A stretch of DNA of 64,000 nt from Lachnospiraceae bacterium (lineage in GTDB: Bacteria; Bacillota; Clostridia; Lachnospirales; Lachnospiraceae), in NCBI GenBank assembly GCA_021203205.1, contig JAJQBQ010000044.1, forward strand, positions 37,013 to 101,012, in the 5' to 3' direction. This document shows positions 42,363-50,803 of the stretch, one piece after another. The translations under genes and the position numbers were made by a program. The stretch's first letter is position 1; each line of letters opens with the position of its first letter. The notes below the pieces were generated by a model. The model was given only the letters and a program-made list of their open reading frames with translations. It ran no database searches and was not told where the DNA came from.

Positions 42363-43011
42363 GGGAACCCACGCTTGCTTTGGAGCCAGCGACAGTGCAT
42401 GGCTTCGATACGATGAAGAGAAAGCTTTGATGAAATTGAAGAAGCGCTACATCACAGCGCTTGGGACAGAAGCACACGAGTTTGCTGAATCTCAGATCAG
42501 GCTTTGTAACAAGATTACGAGCAACAAGGATCTCAGTCATGGCTTTCGAACTTATATTTACAGGAAGTATTTGGATGGTTATGGTGACCTTTTGCCATAT
42601 GGCTCAACTTTGTTGGAGCACATTCAGTACATGCCGAAGACATCGTTTGAGACGATGAAGACATACATCAATGACGGAATTGGATTTCGTATGGAGACCG
42701 AGCAGCCATTGAAGTATTCTGATTATTTTTATGGAACAGCAGATTCGATCTCATTTCGAGACAACTTTTTAAGAATACACGATCTTAAGACTGGAATAAC
42801 ACCGGTTCACATGGAGCAGCTTGAAATTTACGCTGCTCTTTTTTGTTTGGAGTACAAGGTGAAACCTGGTGAGATCGAGATGGAGCTTCGGATCTATCAG
42901 AACAATGAAGTATTATATTTGAATCCGACTGCAGAAGAAATCCTTCCTATCATGGATCGGATTGTTTCACTTAACAAGACAATCATCAGATCAATGGATA
43001 AGGAGGGCTGA
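42334..43011 (+). CDS. PD-(D/E)XK nuclease, RecB/Cas4-like
   Basis: A 225-aa protein with FYGTADSISFRDNFLRIHDL, then KTG (Asp and Lys of the nuclease site), followed by MEQLEIYAALFC (the QxxxY-like motif of RecB-family nucleases). It probably acts in phage recombination or packaging-linked processing. It overlaps the VRR-NUC gene by 29 nt. Confidence 0.75.
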   Translation: MNFNRHSEIRGTHACFGASDSAWLRYDEEKALMKLKKRYITALGTEAHEFAESQIRLCNKITSNKDLSHGFRTYIYRKYLDGYGDLLPYGSTLLEHIQYMPKTSFETMKTYINDGIGFRMETEQPLKYSDYFYGTADSISFRDNFLRIHDLKTGITPVHMEQLEIYAALFCLEYKVKPGEIEMELRIYQNNEVLYLNPTAEEILPIMDRIVSLNKTIIRSMDKEG

Positions 43012-43015
43012 GATC

Positions 43016-45982
43016 ATGAGAATCGCGGATGATATTTTGATGCATTATGGCGTTGGTAAACTTGATGGCGCTCCTGGTCGTGGCTCAGGTCGTTATCCAT
43101 TGGGAAGCGGTAAGAATCCAAACCAGCATAGCCGAGATTTTCTATCTCGAATTGATGATTTGAAGTCTCAGGGATTGACTGAGAAACAGATTGCTGATGC
43201 AATGGGCCTTACCACAACTCAGCTTAGGGCACAGAAAGCCTTAGCAAAATCGGAAGTTCGATCTGCAGAGTATGAAAGAGCAAAAGAGCTGCAGGAGCAG
43301 GGTTACAATCCTACAGAAATAGCTCGAATCATGGGATACAAGAGTGAATCGTCAATTCGATCTCTTTTGAATCCGAAATCTGCAGAAAACATGAACAAAT
43401 CTATGGTGACCGCGGAACTTATCAAGAAGGAAGTTGATTCTAAAGGATTGGTTGATGTCGGAACCGGTGTTGATGCAGAGCTTGGCATTTCCAAAGAAAA
43501 GCTGGATCAGGCTTTGGCTATTCTGCAGGAACAGGGTTATGAAGTTTATGGTGGACGTATTCCACAGGCTACCAATCCTGGCAAGTATACAACACTGAAA
43601 ATCATTGGCCCGCCTGGAACAGAGCATAAAGACATTTACAACTATGGTGAAATCAGTTCACTGAAAGATTATATTTCCTATGATGGCGGCGAATCTTTTA
43701 AGAAGGCTTTCGAGTATCCGGCAAGTATGGACTCAAGCCGATTGCAGATTCGCTATGCCGAAGATGGTGGTAAAGACAAGGATGGTGTTGTTGAGATTCG
43801 TCGAGGTGTGGAAGATCTGTCTCTTGGTAATTCACACTACGCACAGGTTCGAATCCTTGTTGATGGAACACATTACATCAAAGGAATGGCTGTCTATTCT
43901 GATGGAAGTGATATGCCTGATGGTGTCGATGTTATATTTAACACCAACAAGAGCAAATCGGTATCAAAGATGGATGTCTTAAAGGAGATTCATACCGAAG
44001 ATCCTGACAATCCGTTTGGCTCTCTGATCAAGGAACATGGTGGCCAGAGCTATTATGACGATCCGAATGGTAATTATATTGATGAGGTGACCGGAAACAG
44101 GCAGTCATTATCACTCATCAACAAACGAGCTGATGAAGGAGACTGGGGTGACTGGGCTGATGCTTTACCGTCTCAGTTCTTATCCAAGCAAAGTGATAAG
44201 CTTATTAAACAGCAGCTCACACTTGCAGCAGATGACAAGAAAGCAGAGTATGAAGAGATTTGTTCACTTACCAATCCTACTGTTAAGAAGGCATTGCTGA
44301 AATCCTTTGCTGATGATTGCGATGCAGCAGCAGTTCATTTGAAAGCAGCGGCTTTACCGAGGCAGAAATACCAAGTTATATTACCCTTGACAACAATCAA
44401 GGATACCGAAATCTATGCTCCTAATTATGAAGATGGTGAAACAGTTGCTTTGATTCGTTATCCGCATGGCGGAACCTTTGAAATTCCTATCCTGAAAGTA
44501 AACAACAAGCAGGCAGAAGGAAGAGAGGTTTTGGGTAACACACCTGCAGATGCGGTTGGCATCAGTTCTTCTGTAGCAGCCCGATTGTCTGGTGCAGACT
44601 TTGATGGCGACACCGTTATGGTTATTCCATGTAACTCGTCAAACAGTAAGATCAAGATCGTTTCTACTCAACCATTGGAAGGTTTGAAGAATTTTGAACC
44701 AAAGGACGAGTATGGTGCAGATTATTCCACTACTGATGCTGATGGAGTAACCAAGCATTATTATCGTAACGGCGTTGAGTTCCAGCAGATGAAGAACACT
44801 CAGACAGAGATGGGTAAGATTAGTAATCTTATCACAGACATGACTTTAAAGGGTGCTACTGATGATGAGCTTGCTCGTGCTGTCCGGCATAGTATGGTTG
44901 TCATTGATGCAGAGAAGCATCATTTGGACTACAAAGCAAGCGAGCGCGAGAACAACATTACTGGATTGAAGAAGAAATACCAGGCCAAAGAGGATGAAGA
45001 GAAGTATGGTGGTGCCGCAACTCTAATCTCTCGTGCAAAGTCCCAGACCTCTGTAACCAAGAGACAGGGTGTGCCTAAAATTAATCAAAAGGGTAAGGAG
45101 TGGTACGATTCAAGCAAGCCCGAGGGAGCCCTGATCTATAAGGACAGCGAGAAGGCTACCTATGATGTGGCTAAGGTGAGTCGCCGCTCTGCAGATACCA
45201 ATGCTACCATCCGTATAAGTGCTAAGGGTACGGCTTATGCCCAGCCTGATGACTCAGAGAAGTGGTACCCCATAGATGGGAAGACCACCACCCTGAAAGA
45301 AGGAGACCGAGTCGATGCAACCATTACAAGTAAGACCCGTACTGAGAAGAGTACCAAGATGGCTGAGACTGACGATGCCATGACCCTTGTTTCAGAATAC
45401 AGATCCCGTGCCGAACTGGCCTATGCGGACTATGCCAACCAGATGAAGTCCCTTGCCAACCAGGCCCGTATCGAGATGGTTAGTACCGGTAAGATAGAAT
45501 ATTCAGCCTCTGCCGCTAAGACCTATGCAGAAGAGGTGAAGGTTCTTAAGTCAAAATTAAACGTGTCCTTGCAGAACGCACCAAAAGAGCGCCTTGCTCA
45601 GATTATTGCCAATGATAAGGTGACTGCTATGAAACAGGAAAATCCTGACATGACAAAAGAGCAGATCAAGAAGGCTTCTCAGCAGGCACTTACTCAGGCA
45701 CGTCAGACTGTTGGTGCAGAACGACAAGCCATTGAGATTACTGATCGTGGATGGGAAGCTATTCAAGCTGGCGCAATTAGTGAGAATCAGCTTGCACAAA
45801 TTCTTGATCATACTGACATTGACAAATTAAAAGAACGTGCAACACCACGAACTTCTACGGAATTGAGTCAAGTTCAACAGAACAGAATCAAGTCTTTGGC
45901 TGCTTCTGGTTATACAACAGAACAAATAGCAAAAGCGCTTGGCGTTTCAACTTCTACTGTTCGAAAGTATTTAAAACAGTAG
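43016..45982 (+). CDS. Single-chain RNA-polymerase-like protein with DFDGD motif
   Basis: A 988-aa protein. The N-terminus (MHYGVGKLDGAPGRGSGRYP) resembles the tags of the capsid-region proteins. Two helix-turn-helix units follow (about 50-75 and 92-118). The central domain has LIRYPHGGTFEIPIL, then LSGADFDGDTVMVIP with Asp at about 528, 530 and 532. This matches the DxDGD magnesium site of the double-psi barrel of cellular RNA polymerases and YonO-like phage enzymes. A third HTH ends the protein (YTTEQIAKALGVSTSTVRKY). Codon use changes at about 44,990-45,550. Catalysis is not proven. Confidence 0.75.
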   Translation: MRIADDILMHYGVGKLDGAPGRGSGRYPLGSGKNPNQHSRDFLSRIDDLKSQGLTEKQIADAMGLTTTQLRAQKALAKSEVRSAEYERAKELQEQGYNPTEIARIMGYKSESSIRSLLNPKSAENMNKSMVTAELIKKEVDSKGLVDVGTGVDAELGISKEKLDQALAILQEQGYEVYGGRIPQATNPGKYTTLKIIGPPGTEHKDIYNYGEISSLKDYISYDGGESFKKAFEYPASMDSSRLQIRYAEDGGKDKDGVVEIRRGVEDLSLGNSHYAQVRILVDGTHYIKGMAVYSDGSDMPDGVDVIFNTNKSKSVSKMDVLKEIHTEDPDNPFGSLIKEHGGQSYYDDPNGNYIDEVTGNRQSLSLINKRADEGDWGDWADALPSQFLSKQSDKLIKQQLTLAADDKKAEYEEICSLTNPTVKKALLKSFADDCDAAAVHLKAAALPRQKYQVILPLTTIKDTEIYAPNYEDGETVALIRYPHGGTFEIPILKVNNKQAEGREVLGNTPADAVGISSSVAARLSGADFDGDTVMVIPCNSSNSKIKIVSTQPLEGLKNFEPKDEYGADYSTTDADGVTKHYYRNGVEFQQMKNTQTEMGKISNLITDMTLKGATDDELARAVRHSMVVIDAEKHHLDYKASERENNITGLKKKYQAKEDEEKYGGAATLISRAKSQTSVTKRQGVPKINQKGKEWYDSSKPEGALIYKDSEKATYDVAKVSRRSADTNATIRISAKGTAYAQPDDSEKWYPIDGKTTTLKEGDRVDATITSKTRTEKSTKMAETDDAMTLVSEYRSRAELAYADYANQMKSLANQARIEMVSTGKIEYSASAAKTYAEEVKVLKSKLNVSLQNAPKERLAQIIANDKVTAMKQENPDMTKEQIKKASQQALTQARQTVGAERQAIEITDRGWEAIQAGAISENQLAQILDHTDIDKLKERATPRTSTELSQVQQNRIKSLAASGYTTEQIAKALGVSTSTVRKYLKQ

Positions 45983-46021
45983 CTAGTGAATTATATTTGA
46001 ATTGAAAGGAGTGAATTTAGA

Positions 46022-46264
46022 ATGTCAACAAGATTCGCATTGACAACGTTTGACAATCCTTACAATCCATTCACAGATTTCAATTCTTGGTTTCTGTTTG
46101 ATGTGGAAAAAGGATACAATTCTTGTGGTTATCTTGGAAGAATCGCGAAAACTTCTGATCAGTTCTCGGAAGAAGAGAACAATAAGGAAGTAGAGCGAGC
46201 AATTGATGAAATTGTAAAGTATGATTTCAGAAATATCTACAAAAAAGTAAAGCAAACTGCTTAA
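46022..46264 (+). CDS. Conserved small phage protein, unknown
   Basis: An 80-aa protein with FALTTFDNPYNPFTDFNSW, a motif seen upstream of terminase genes in these phages. AAAGGAG lies ahead. Confidence 0.55.
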   Translation: MSTRFALTTFDNPYNPFTDFNSWFLFDVEKGYNSCGYLGRIAKTSDQFSEEENNKEVERAIDEIVKYDFRNIYKKVKQTA

Positions 46265-46340
46265 CGAAAGGACGAATTTTGAATAAATTTCTGTTTGTTG
46301 TAGGAAATGAAAGCGTACAAGGGTTTCATAAGGAATTTTA

Positions 46341-46430
46341 GGTATAGGGGGGGGTAGCAAAAAATGCGCCCCCTCTCCAAATCGCGGCTGTCTTCAAAAA
46401 ATCTCCGGGGGAGATTTTTGGGGGTGGTTG
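46341..46430 (+). other. Candidate packaging (cos/pac) site with G/C-rich hairpins and terminator
   Basis: GGTATAGGGGGGGG and GCGCCCCC form a G-run/C-run hairpin around an A-rich loop. It is followed by AAAAATCTCC/GGAGATTTTT around GGG (46,396-46,419), a terminator-like hairpin. Such GGTATAGGGGG blocks just upstream of terS are typical of cohesive-end regions in Firmicutes phages; cleavage position is not determined. Confidence 0.55.
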
Positions 46431-46436
46431 ATATTT

Positions 46437-46567
46437 TATAGCGTTTGGACAAATTCACAGGGCTGACCATATACAAGACTAGCCAATATTCGTTAAAAAA
46501 GTCCTCCTTTTACCTCCTTTCAGTGGGATAACATCTGGCGGTTCTGTGAATTTGTCTAAACGCTATA
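46437..46567 (+). promoter_or_regulatory. 24-bp near-perfect inverted repeat ahead of terS
   Basis: 46,437-46,460 (TATAGCGTTTGG...) pairs with 46,544-46,567 (...CTAAACGCTATA), with one G-T pair. The 83-nt loop holds a GGCT/AGCC hairpin and two CCTCCTTT stretches complementary to Shine-Dalgarno sequences. ACCTCCTTTC equals the anti-SD core of 16S rRNA. It could be a terminase-binding site or an RNA switch on late translation. Confidence 0.6.
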
Positions 46568-46592
46568 AGTGAATTAAAAGAGGTGATATTTC

Positions 46593-46931
46593 ATGGCAAG
46601 GAAAAAAGCCACAACTGATTCTTCCGAGCGAAAAATTAGACCGGCTTTAACTCCGGAAGCCAGGGAAAATCAGATGATTTCGCTTGCAATAGATTTAGCG
46701 GAGAAGCAGCTTATCGAGGGAACCGCTTCTTCACAGGTCATTACCCATTATCTGAAACTCGGCTCAACAAAGGAGCGAATCGAGAAAGAGATACTGGAAA
46801 AACAAAAGGACCTGATTGAGGCAAAAACAGAGAATCTGCAATCAGCAAAACGAATTGAGGAACTCTATGCAAATGCATTGAAAGCGATGCGAAATTATAG
46901 TGGGTATGGCGGTGATTCAGATGAAGATTAG
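46593..46931 (+). CDS. terS: Terminase small subunit (putative)
   Basis: A 112-aa protein with a basic N-terminus, then helices (LTPEARENQMISLAIDLAEK). It sits between the packaging site and HNH/TerL genes as TerS does in HK97-like Firmicutes phages. AAGAGGTGA lies ahead. Confidence 0.65.
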   Translation: MARKKATTDSSERKIRPALTPEARENQMISLAIDLAEKQLIEGTASSQVITHYLKLGSTKERIEKEILEKQKDLIEAKTENLQSAKRIEELYANALKAMRNYSGYGGDSDED

Positions 46932-47337
46932 AACTTACTCGGAATTGATAGCCTTACCAACTTTCGAAGAACGGTACAGATATTTGAAACTGGATGGGAC
47001 GGTCGGGCAGGAGACTTTCGGATTTGACAGATACATGAACCAGCAATTCTATCAGTCACAGGAGTGGCGGTCAATTCGGGATGCAGTAATCATCCGGGAC
47101 AATGCCTGTGACCTTGCTTTGCCCGGGTACGATATTTTCGGAAAAGTATTGATTCACCATATGAATCCAATCTCAATGGATGACATTAAGCGTCGAAGCG
47201 AGTTCCTGTTGAATCCGGAATACCTGATTTGTGTAACCCACAGAACCCATCAGGCAATCCATTATGGCGATGAGAATCTGTTGTCGAAAGAACCTGTAGA
47301 ACGAACAAAGAATGATACTTGCCCATGGCGGCATTAA
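46921..47337 (+). CDS. HNH endonuclease
   Basis: A 138-aa protein with LIHHMNPISMDD, then NPEYLICVTHRTHQAIHYG, the HNH nuclease fold. HNH proteins beside terminase genes are needed for cleavage of packaged DNA in cos-type phages, which supports a cos site upstream. It overlaps terS by 11 nt. Confidence 0.88.
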   Translation: MKIRTYSELIALPTFEERYRYLKLDGTVGQETFGFDRYMNQQFYQSQEWRSIRDAVIIRDNACDLALPGYDIFGKVLIHHMNPISMDDIKRRSEFLLNPEYLICVTHRTHQAIHYGDENLLSKEPVERTKNDTCPWRH

Positions 47338-47354
47338 CAAAGGAGTGATCTATC

Positions 47355-47702
47355 ATGGACAGTATTCTTACATCAGTTAAAAAATTGTTGGGTGTTACGG
47401 AAGAGTACACTCATTTCGACACTGATATTATTATGCACATTAACTCTGTCTTTACAATCCTGACACAGCTTGGCGTTGGTCCATCCGCAGGATTTTCTAT
47501 TTCAGACTCAAGTGCAGTTTGGACAGACTTCATAGATGAGACTCCACAGTTGGAGCTGGTCAAGTCCTATATGTATCTGCGAGTTCGGCTTTTGTTTGAT
47601 TCCACGACGATGAGCGGAACCGTTGTCGAGTCAATCAACCGACAGATTTCAGAGTTTGAATGGCGTCTCCAGGTTGGAGCAGAATTAAATAGCGAGGAGT
47701 AA
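47355..47702 (+). CDS. Head-tail connector / DNA-packaging protein (gp6-like)
   Basis: A 115-aa helical protein (HINSVFTILTQLGVG; VKSYMYLRVRLLFD) with the pattern of the HK97 gp6-like connector family. It lies earlier than usual, upstream of TerL. AAAGGAG lies ahead. Confidence 0.7.
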   Translation: MDSILTSVKKLLGVTEEYTHFDTDIIMHINSVFTILTQLGVGPSAGFSISDSSAVWTDFIDETPQLELVKSYMYLRVRLLFDSTTMSGTVVESINRQISEFEWRLQVGAELNSEE

Positions 47703-47705
47703 GTT

Positions 47706-48239
47706 ATGGTTTATACATATTTTGGTAATGAACTTTACCATCACGGTATTCTCGGGATGAAGTGGGGTGTCCGGCGTTATCAGAATGAAGATGGTACTTT
47801 AACGGAAGAGGGAAAGAAACGATACAATCGTGATATTCAGGAGAATAAAGCCAAAAAGAAAGATAGTCGAATTGATACAAGCTCCCCTGATCCGAACCGC
47901 TGGGTAAGGGAAGATAAGGAAAGAGCTTTGGATACAGTAAACGAATCTTCAAAGCTTGTTAACCAACTTTCCAAAATCGAGCAGGAGACCAGAACACAAC
48001 CGGTAAAGCAGAAAATGGATTTGTCTAACATGACCGATAAAGAATTGCGAGACCAGATCAATCGTGAGCTTTTGGAACAGCAGTACAACAAGCTTTTTGC
48101 AGAAGAGACAACTCCACAGACTTCAAAGGGTAGAGAGTATGTACAGAACACTCTTGAAATAGCTGGAACAGTGTTAGGCTTAACCAGTTCTGCTTTGGCA
48201 ATTGCGCTTTCAATTCAGAAATTAACTGGGAAAGGATAA
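47706..48239 (+). CDS. YHHG-tagged phage protein 1
   Basis: A 177-aa protein with the N-terminal tag ELYHHGILGMKWGVRRYQ (about residues 9-26), then NEDGTLTEEGKKRY. A charged helical middle contains MTDKELRDQINRELLEQQY, and a hydrophobic helix lies near the C-terminus (about 150-168). The tag recurs in five neighbours. It begins about 4 nt after the connector gene. Confidence 0.7.
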   Translation: MVYTYFGNELYHHGILGMKWGVRRYQNEDGTLTEEGKKRYNRDIQENKAKKKDSRIDTSSPDPNRWVREDKERALDTVNESSKLVNQLSKIEQETRTQPVKQKMDLSNMTDKELRDQINRELLEQQYNKLFAEETTPQTSKGREYVQNTLEIAGTVLGLTSSALAIALSIQKLTGKG

Positions 48240-48242
48240 GTA

Positions 48243-48746
48243 ATGGTTTACACATATTTTGGTAATGAACTTTACCATCACGGTATTCTCGGGATGAAGT
48301 GGGGTGTCCGGCGTTATCAGAACGAAGACGGTACTTTGACAGAAGCTGGTAAAAGAAGAAAAGCCAAGATCAGTAAGAAAGAAGAGAAAGCCCGTGCTAA
48401 AGAGGAGAAAGAATACACCAAAGCACGTACTAGAGAAGTTGCAAATAAAGAGAACGATTTAAGTGATGATTTCGACAAAACAGAAGAGGGTCAAAAGTTA
48501 TGGAAAGAATATTCAGACCAGCTTGATAAGATGTACTCAACTTATGACGACACCATGGATTGGGAGGCATTTAGCAAGGCTGAATCGAACTATCTCAAAG
48601 CGCAAGGCGAATATGTGGCAAGGCAGTTAATAAGCATTTATGGAGAAGAGGATGCAAAGAAATTTGGAGATTATGGTCGACTTGAAAAAAGTGAAAACTT
48701 TATAAAAGACATGGGTGATGAATACCTGTATCTTCATGGCGAATAA
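48243..48746 (+). CDS. YHHG-tagged phage protein 2
   Basis: A 167-aa protein whose first 35 residues match protein 1 almost exactly, with about 100 bp nearly identical DNA. The rest is unrelated, acidic and helical. The sharp end of identity suggests tag exchange or recent duplication. Confidence 0.7.
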   Translation: MVYTYFGNELYHHGILGMKWGVRRYQNEDGTLTEAGKRRKAKISKKEEKARAKEEKEYTKARTREVANKENDLSDDFDKTEEGQKLWKEYSDQLDKMYSTYDDTMDWEAFSKAESNYLKAQGEYVARQLISIYGEEDAKKFGDYGRLEKSENFIKDMGDEYLYLHGE

Positions 48747-48767
48747 TACATAAAAAGGAGCTATCAA

Positions 48768-50513
48768 ATGGCACTATCGAACACAGCCGTTCCAAAATAC
48801 TACGGCATGTTTCGAGATGCCGTAACTCGCGGCGAAATACCAATCTGCAGAGAGATTGAAATGGAGATGCATCGGGTTGATGACCTGATTGCAAACCGAG
48901 GAGTTTACTATGACGATCAGGCAGTAGAAGGCTGGATCAAGTTCTGTGAAGCAGAGATGACCCTGACGGATGGAGCAGACCTGACATTGCTTGACAGCTT
49001 TAAACTCTGGGGCGAACAGGTTTTTGGTTGGTACTACTATGTGGAGCGTAGTATCTATGAACCGAACGAAGACGGCCACGGCGGACACTTCGTCACAAAG
49101 ATGGTGAAGAAGCGACTGGTGAATAAGCAATACCTTATCGTCGGTCGAGGTGCAGCCAAATCTCTCTATGATTCCTGTATTCAATCTTACTTCGAAAACG
49201 TTGACACATCTACAACACATCAGATCACGACAGCGCCAACCATGAAACAGGCCGACGAAGTAATGTCTCCAATTCGAACAGCAATTACCAGATCGAGAGG
49301 TCCGCTCTTTCAATTCTTAACCGAGGGTTCCATTCAGAACACAACCGGCTCAAAAGCAAATCGAGTGAAGCTTGCTTCCACAAAGAAGGGGATTGAAAAT
49401 TTTCTTACCGGCTCACTGCTTGAGATAAGACCGATGAGCATCGCGAAGCTGCAGGGGTTAAGACCGAAGATTTCTACAATCGACGAATGGCTTTCCTGCG
49501 ACTCCAGAGAGGATGTAGTTGGTGCAATCGAGCAGGGTGCGTCCAAAGTTGACGACTATCTGATCATCGCAACCAGCTCCGAGGGCACAGTCCGAAACGG
49601 AGTAGGCGATACAATCAAAATGGAATTGACGAGCATTCTCCGGGGTGAGTACATCAACCCACATGTCTCCATTTGGTGGTACAAACTGGACTCCATTGAC
49701 GAGGTCGGAGACCCTGCCATGTGGCTGAAAGCCAATCCGAACATCGGTAAGACCATTAGCTACGAGACTTATCAGCAGGATGTGGAGAGAGCAGAGAAAG
49801 CACCCGCAGCGAGGAATGATATTCTGGCGAAAAGATTTGGGCTCCCGATGGAAGGCTATACCTATTACTTCGCTTACGAGGAAACCATTCCCCATAAGAA
49901 GCGGGTTTACTGGCAGATGTCCTGTGCACTTGGCGCGGACTTATCCAGGGGCGATGACTTCTGTGCATTTACATTCCTATTTCCGCTGGAAGGCGGATAT
50001 TTTGGAGTTAAGACTCGGGATTACATCGCATCGACAACCTTGATGAAGCTTCGTCCGGCTATGCGAACGAAGTATGAGCAATTCATGAAAGAAGGTACCC
50101 TGATCGTTATGGAGGGTACGGTTCTGGAAATGATGGATGTCTATGAAGATTTGGACAAGTTCATCAGTACAAATGAGTATGATGTGAGATGCTTTGGATA
50201 CGACCCATACAATGCAAGAAGCTTCGTTGAGCGATGGGAAAACGAGAATGGGCCATTCGGCATCGAGAAAGTAATTCAGGGAGCAAAAACAGAATCAGTT
50301 CCTCTCGGAGAGTTGAAGAATCTTGCGGAGCAGAGGATGTTGCTGTTCGATGAAGAGCTGATGTCTTTTGCTATGGGAAACTGTATCACATTGGAAGATA
50401 CGAATGGTAACCGGAAGTTGTACAAGCAGCGGCACGATGAAAAGATTGATGCTGTTGCAGCTATGATGGATGCATACATAGCATACAAGCTGAATCCGGA
50501 AGCGTTTGAATAA
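48768..50513 (+). CDS. terL: Terminase large subunit
   Basis: A 581-aa protein. The ATPase domain has the Walker A-like VGRGAAKS (about residues 126-133) and Walker B ISTIDEWLS (about 239-247). The nuclease domain has GADLSRGDDFCAF (about 387-399), FGYDPYNA and KIDAVAAMMDA near the C-terminus. It is an HK97/Terminase_1-type enzyme that drives DNA into the prohead and cuts it. AAAAGGAG lies ahead. Confidence 0.95.
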   Translation: MALSNTAVPKYYGMFRDAVTRGEIPICREIEMEMHRVDDLIANRGVYYDDQAVEGWIKFCEAEMTLTDGADLTLLDSFKLWGEQVFGWYYYVERSIYEPNEDGHGGHFVTKMVKKRLVNKQYLIVGRGAAKSLYDSCIQSYFENVDTSTTHQITTAPTMKQADEVMSPIRTAITRSRGPLFQFLTEGSIQNTTGSKANRVKLASTKKGIENFLTGSLLEIRPMSIAKLQGLRPKISTIDEWLSCDSREDVVGAIEQGASKVDDYLIIATSSEGTVRNGVGDTIKMELTSILRGEYINPHVSIWWYKLDSIDEVGDPAMWLKANPNIGKTISYETYQQDVERAEKAPAARNDILAKRFGLPMEGYTYYFAYEETIPHKKRVYWQMSCALGADLSRGDDFCAFTFLFPLEGGYFGVKTRDYIASTTLMKLRPAMRTKYEQFMKEGTLIVMEGTVLEMMDVYEDLDKFISTNEYDVRCFGYDPYNARSFVERWENENGPFGIEKVIQGAKTESVPLGELKNLAEQRMLLFDEELMSFAMGNCITLEDTNGNRKLYKQRHDEKIDAVAAMMDAYIAYKLNPEAFE

Positions 50514-50526
50514 ATTGGATGGTTGT

Positions 50527-50744
50527 TAGGGAACGATTTTACAGCTATTTATGTTCATTTGCAGTTTTGTAAAACTGTCTGTAATTTACATGTTGCTTTG
50601 TTTTGTCTCGGTTTTCAAGATACCATACCCAGTATTCAGGTAAAAGACTTTGGGGATCGTCCTTTGGCTTGTAACACTTGGAGTATGAAATATGCGAATG
50701 TTCGTTCATGGCGACTCCTTTCTATCAATGAAAATCGTTCCCTA
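50527..50744. repeat. Cassette bounded by a 14-bp inverted repeat
   Basis: TAGGGAACGATTTT at 50,527-50,540 is the exact reverse complement of AAAATCGTTCCCTA at 50,731-50,744. The pair encloses the only minus-strand gene seen in the late operon. The arms could be ends of a small mobile unit or a promoter/terminator pair. Confidence 0.6.
50545..50709 (-). CDS. Small antisense protein gene inside the late operon
   Basis: A 54-aa protein starting MNEHSHISYSKCYKPKDD, with AAAGGAG 6 nt ahead of its ATG on the minus strand. It is soluble, basic and aromatic-rich, with no domain recognised. The plus strand here has no gene with a ribosome site. It is probably a moron expressed independently of the late genes. 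Confidence 0.55.
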   Translation of the reverse strand: MNEHSHISYSKCYKPKDDPQSLLPEYWVWYLENRDKTKQHVNYRQFYKTANEHK

Positions 50745-50803
50745 TGACTATATATTGTAAGTAATTTAATCGGTATTGTCTAGATTTCGGTCAGGAGTAA
50801 GTT

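Larger units (their letters stand above)
16120..46590 (+). repeat. Dispersed oriented motif (T/G)ATATTT
   Basis: By eye I find more than 100 plus-strand copies of TATATT or GATATT, most followed by T (for example at 19,246, 22,934, 25,021, 30,656, 33,585, 35,488, 37,260). That is about one per 270 bp. Copies occur between genes and inside genes in all three frames: N-Y-I-L at 22,934, K-I-I-F at 30,656, A-L-Y-L at 32,138. They stay on the plus strand across the minus-strand integrase gene (16,127, 16,574, 16,672). The reverse orientation is several-fold rarer. Density drops after about 46.6 kb and is low in the host part. The signal therefore acts at DNA or RNA-strand level and is not codon-driven. 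Confidence 0.75.

Noticed and set aside
50523-50747. 74-aa plus-strand frame after terL
   Set aside because: It has a TTG start without a ribosome site. The minus strand has a good AAAGGAG-led gene in the same place.
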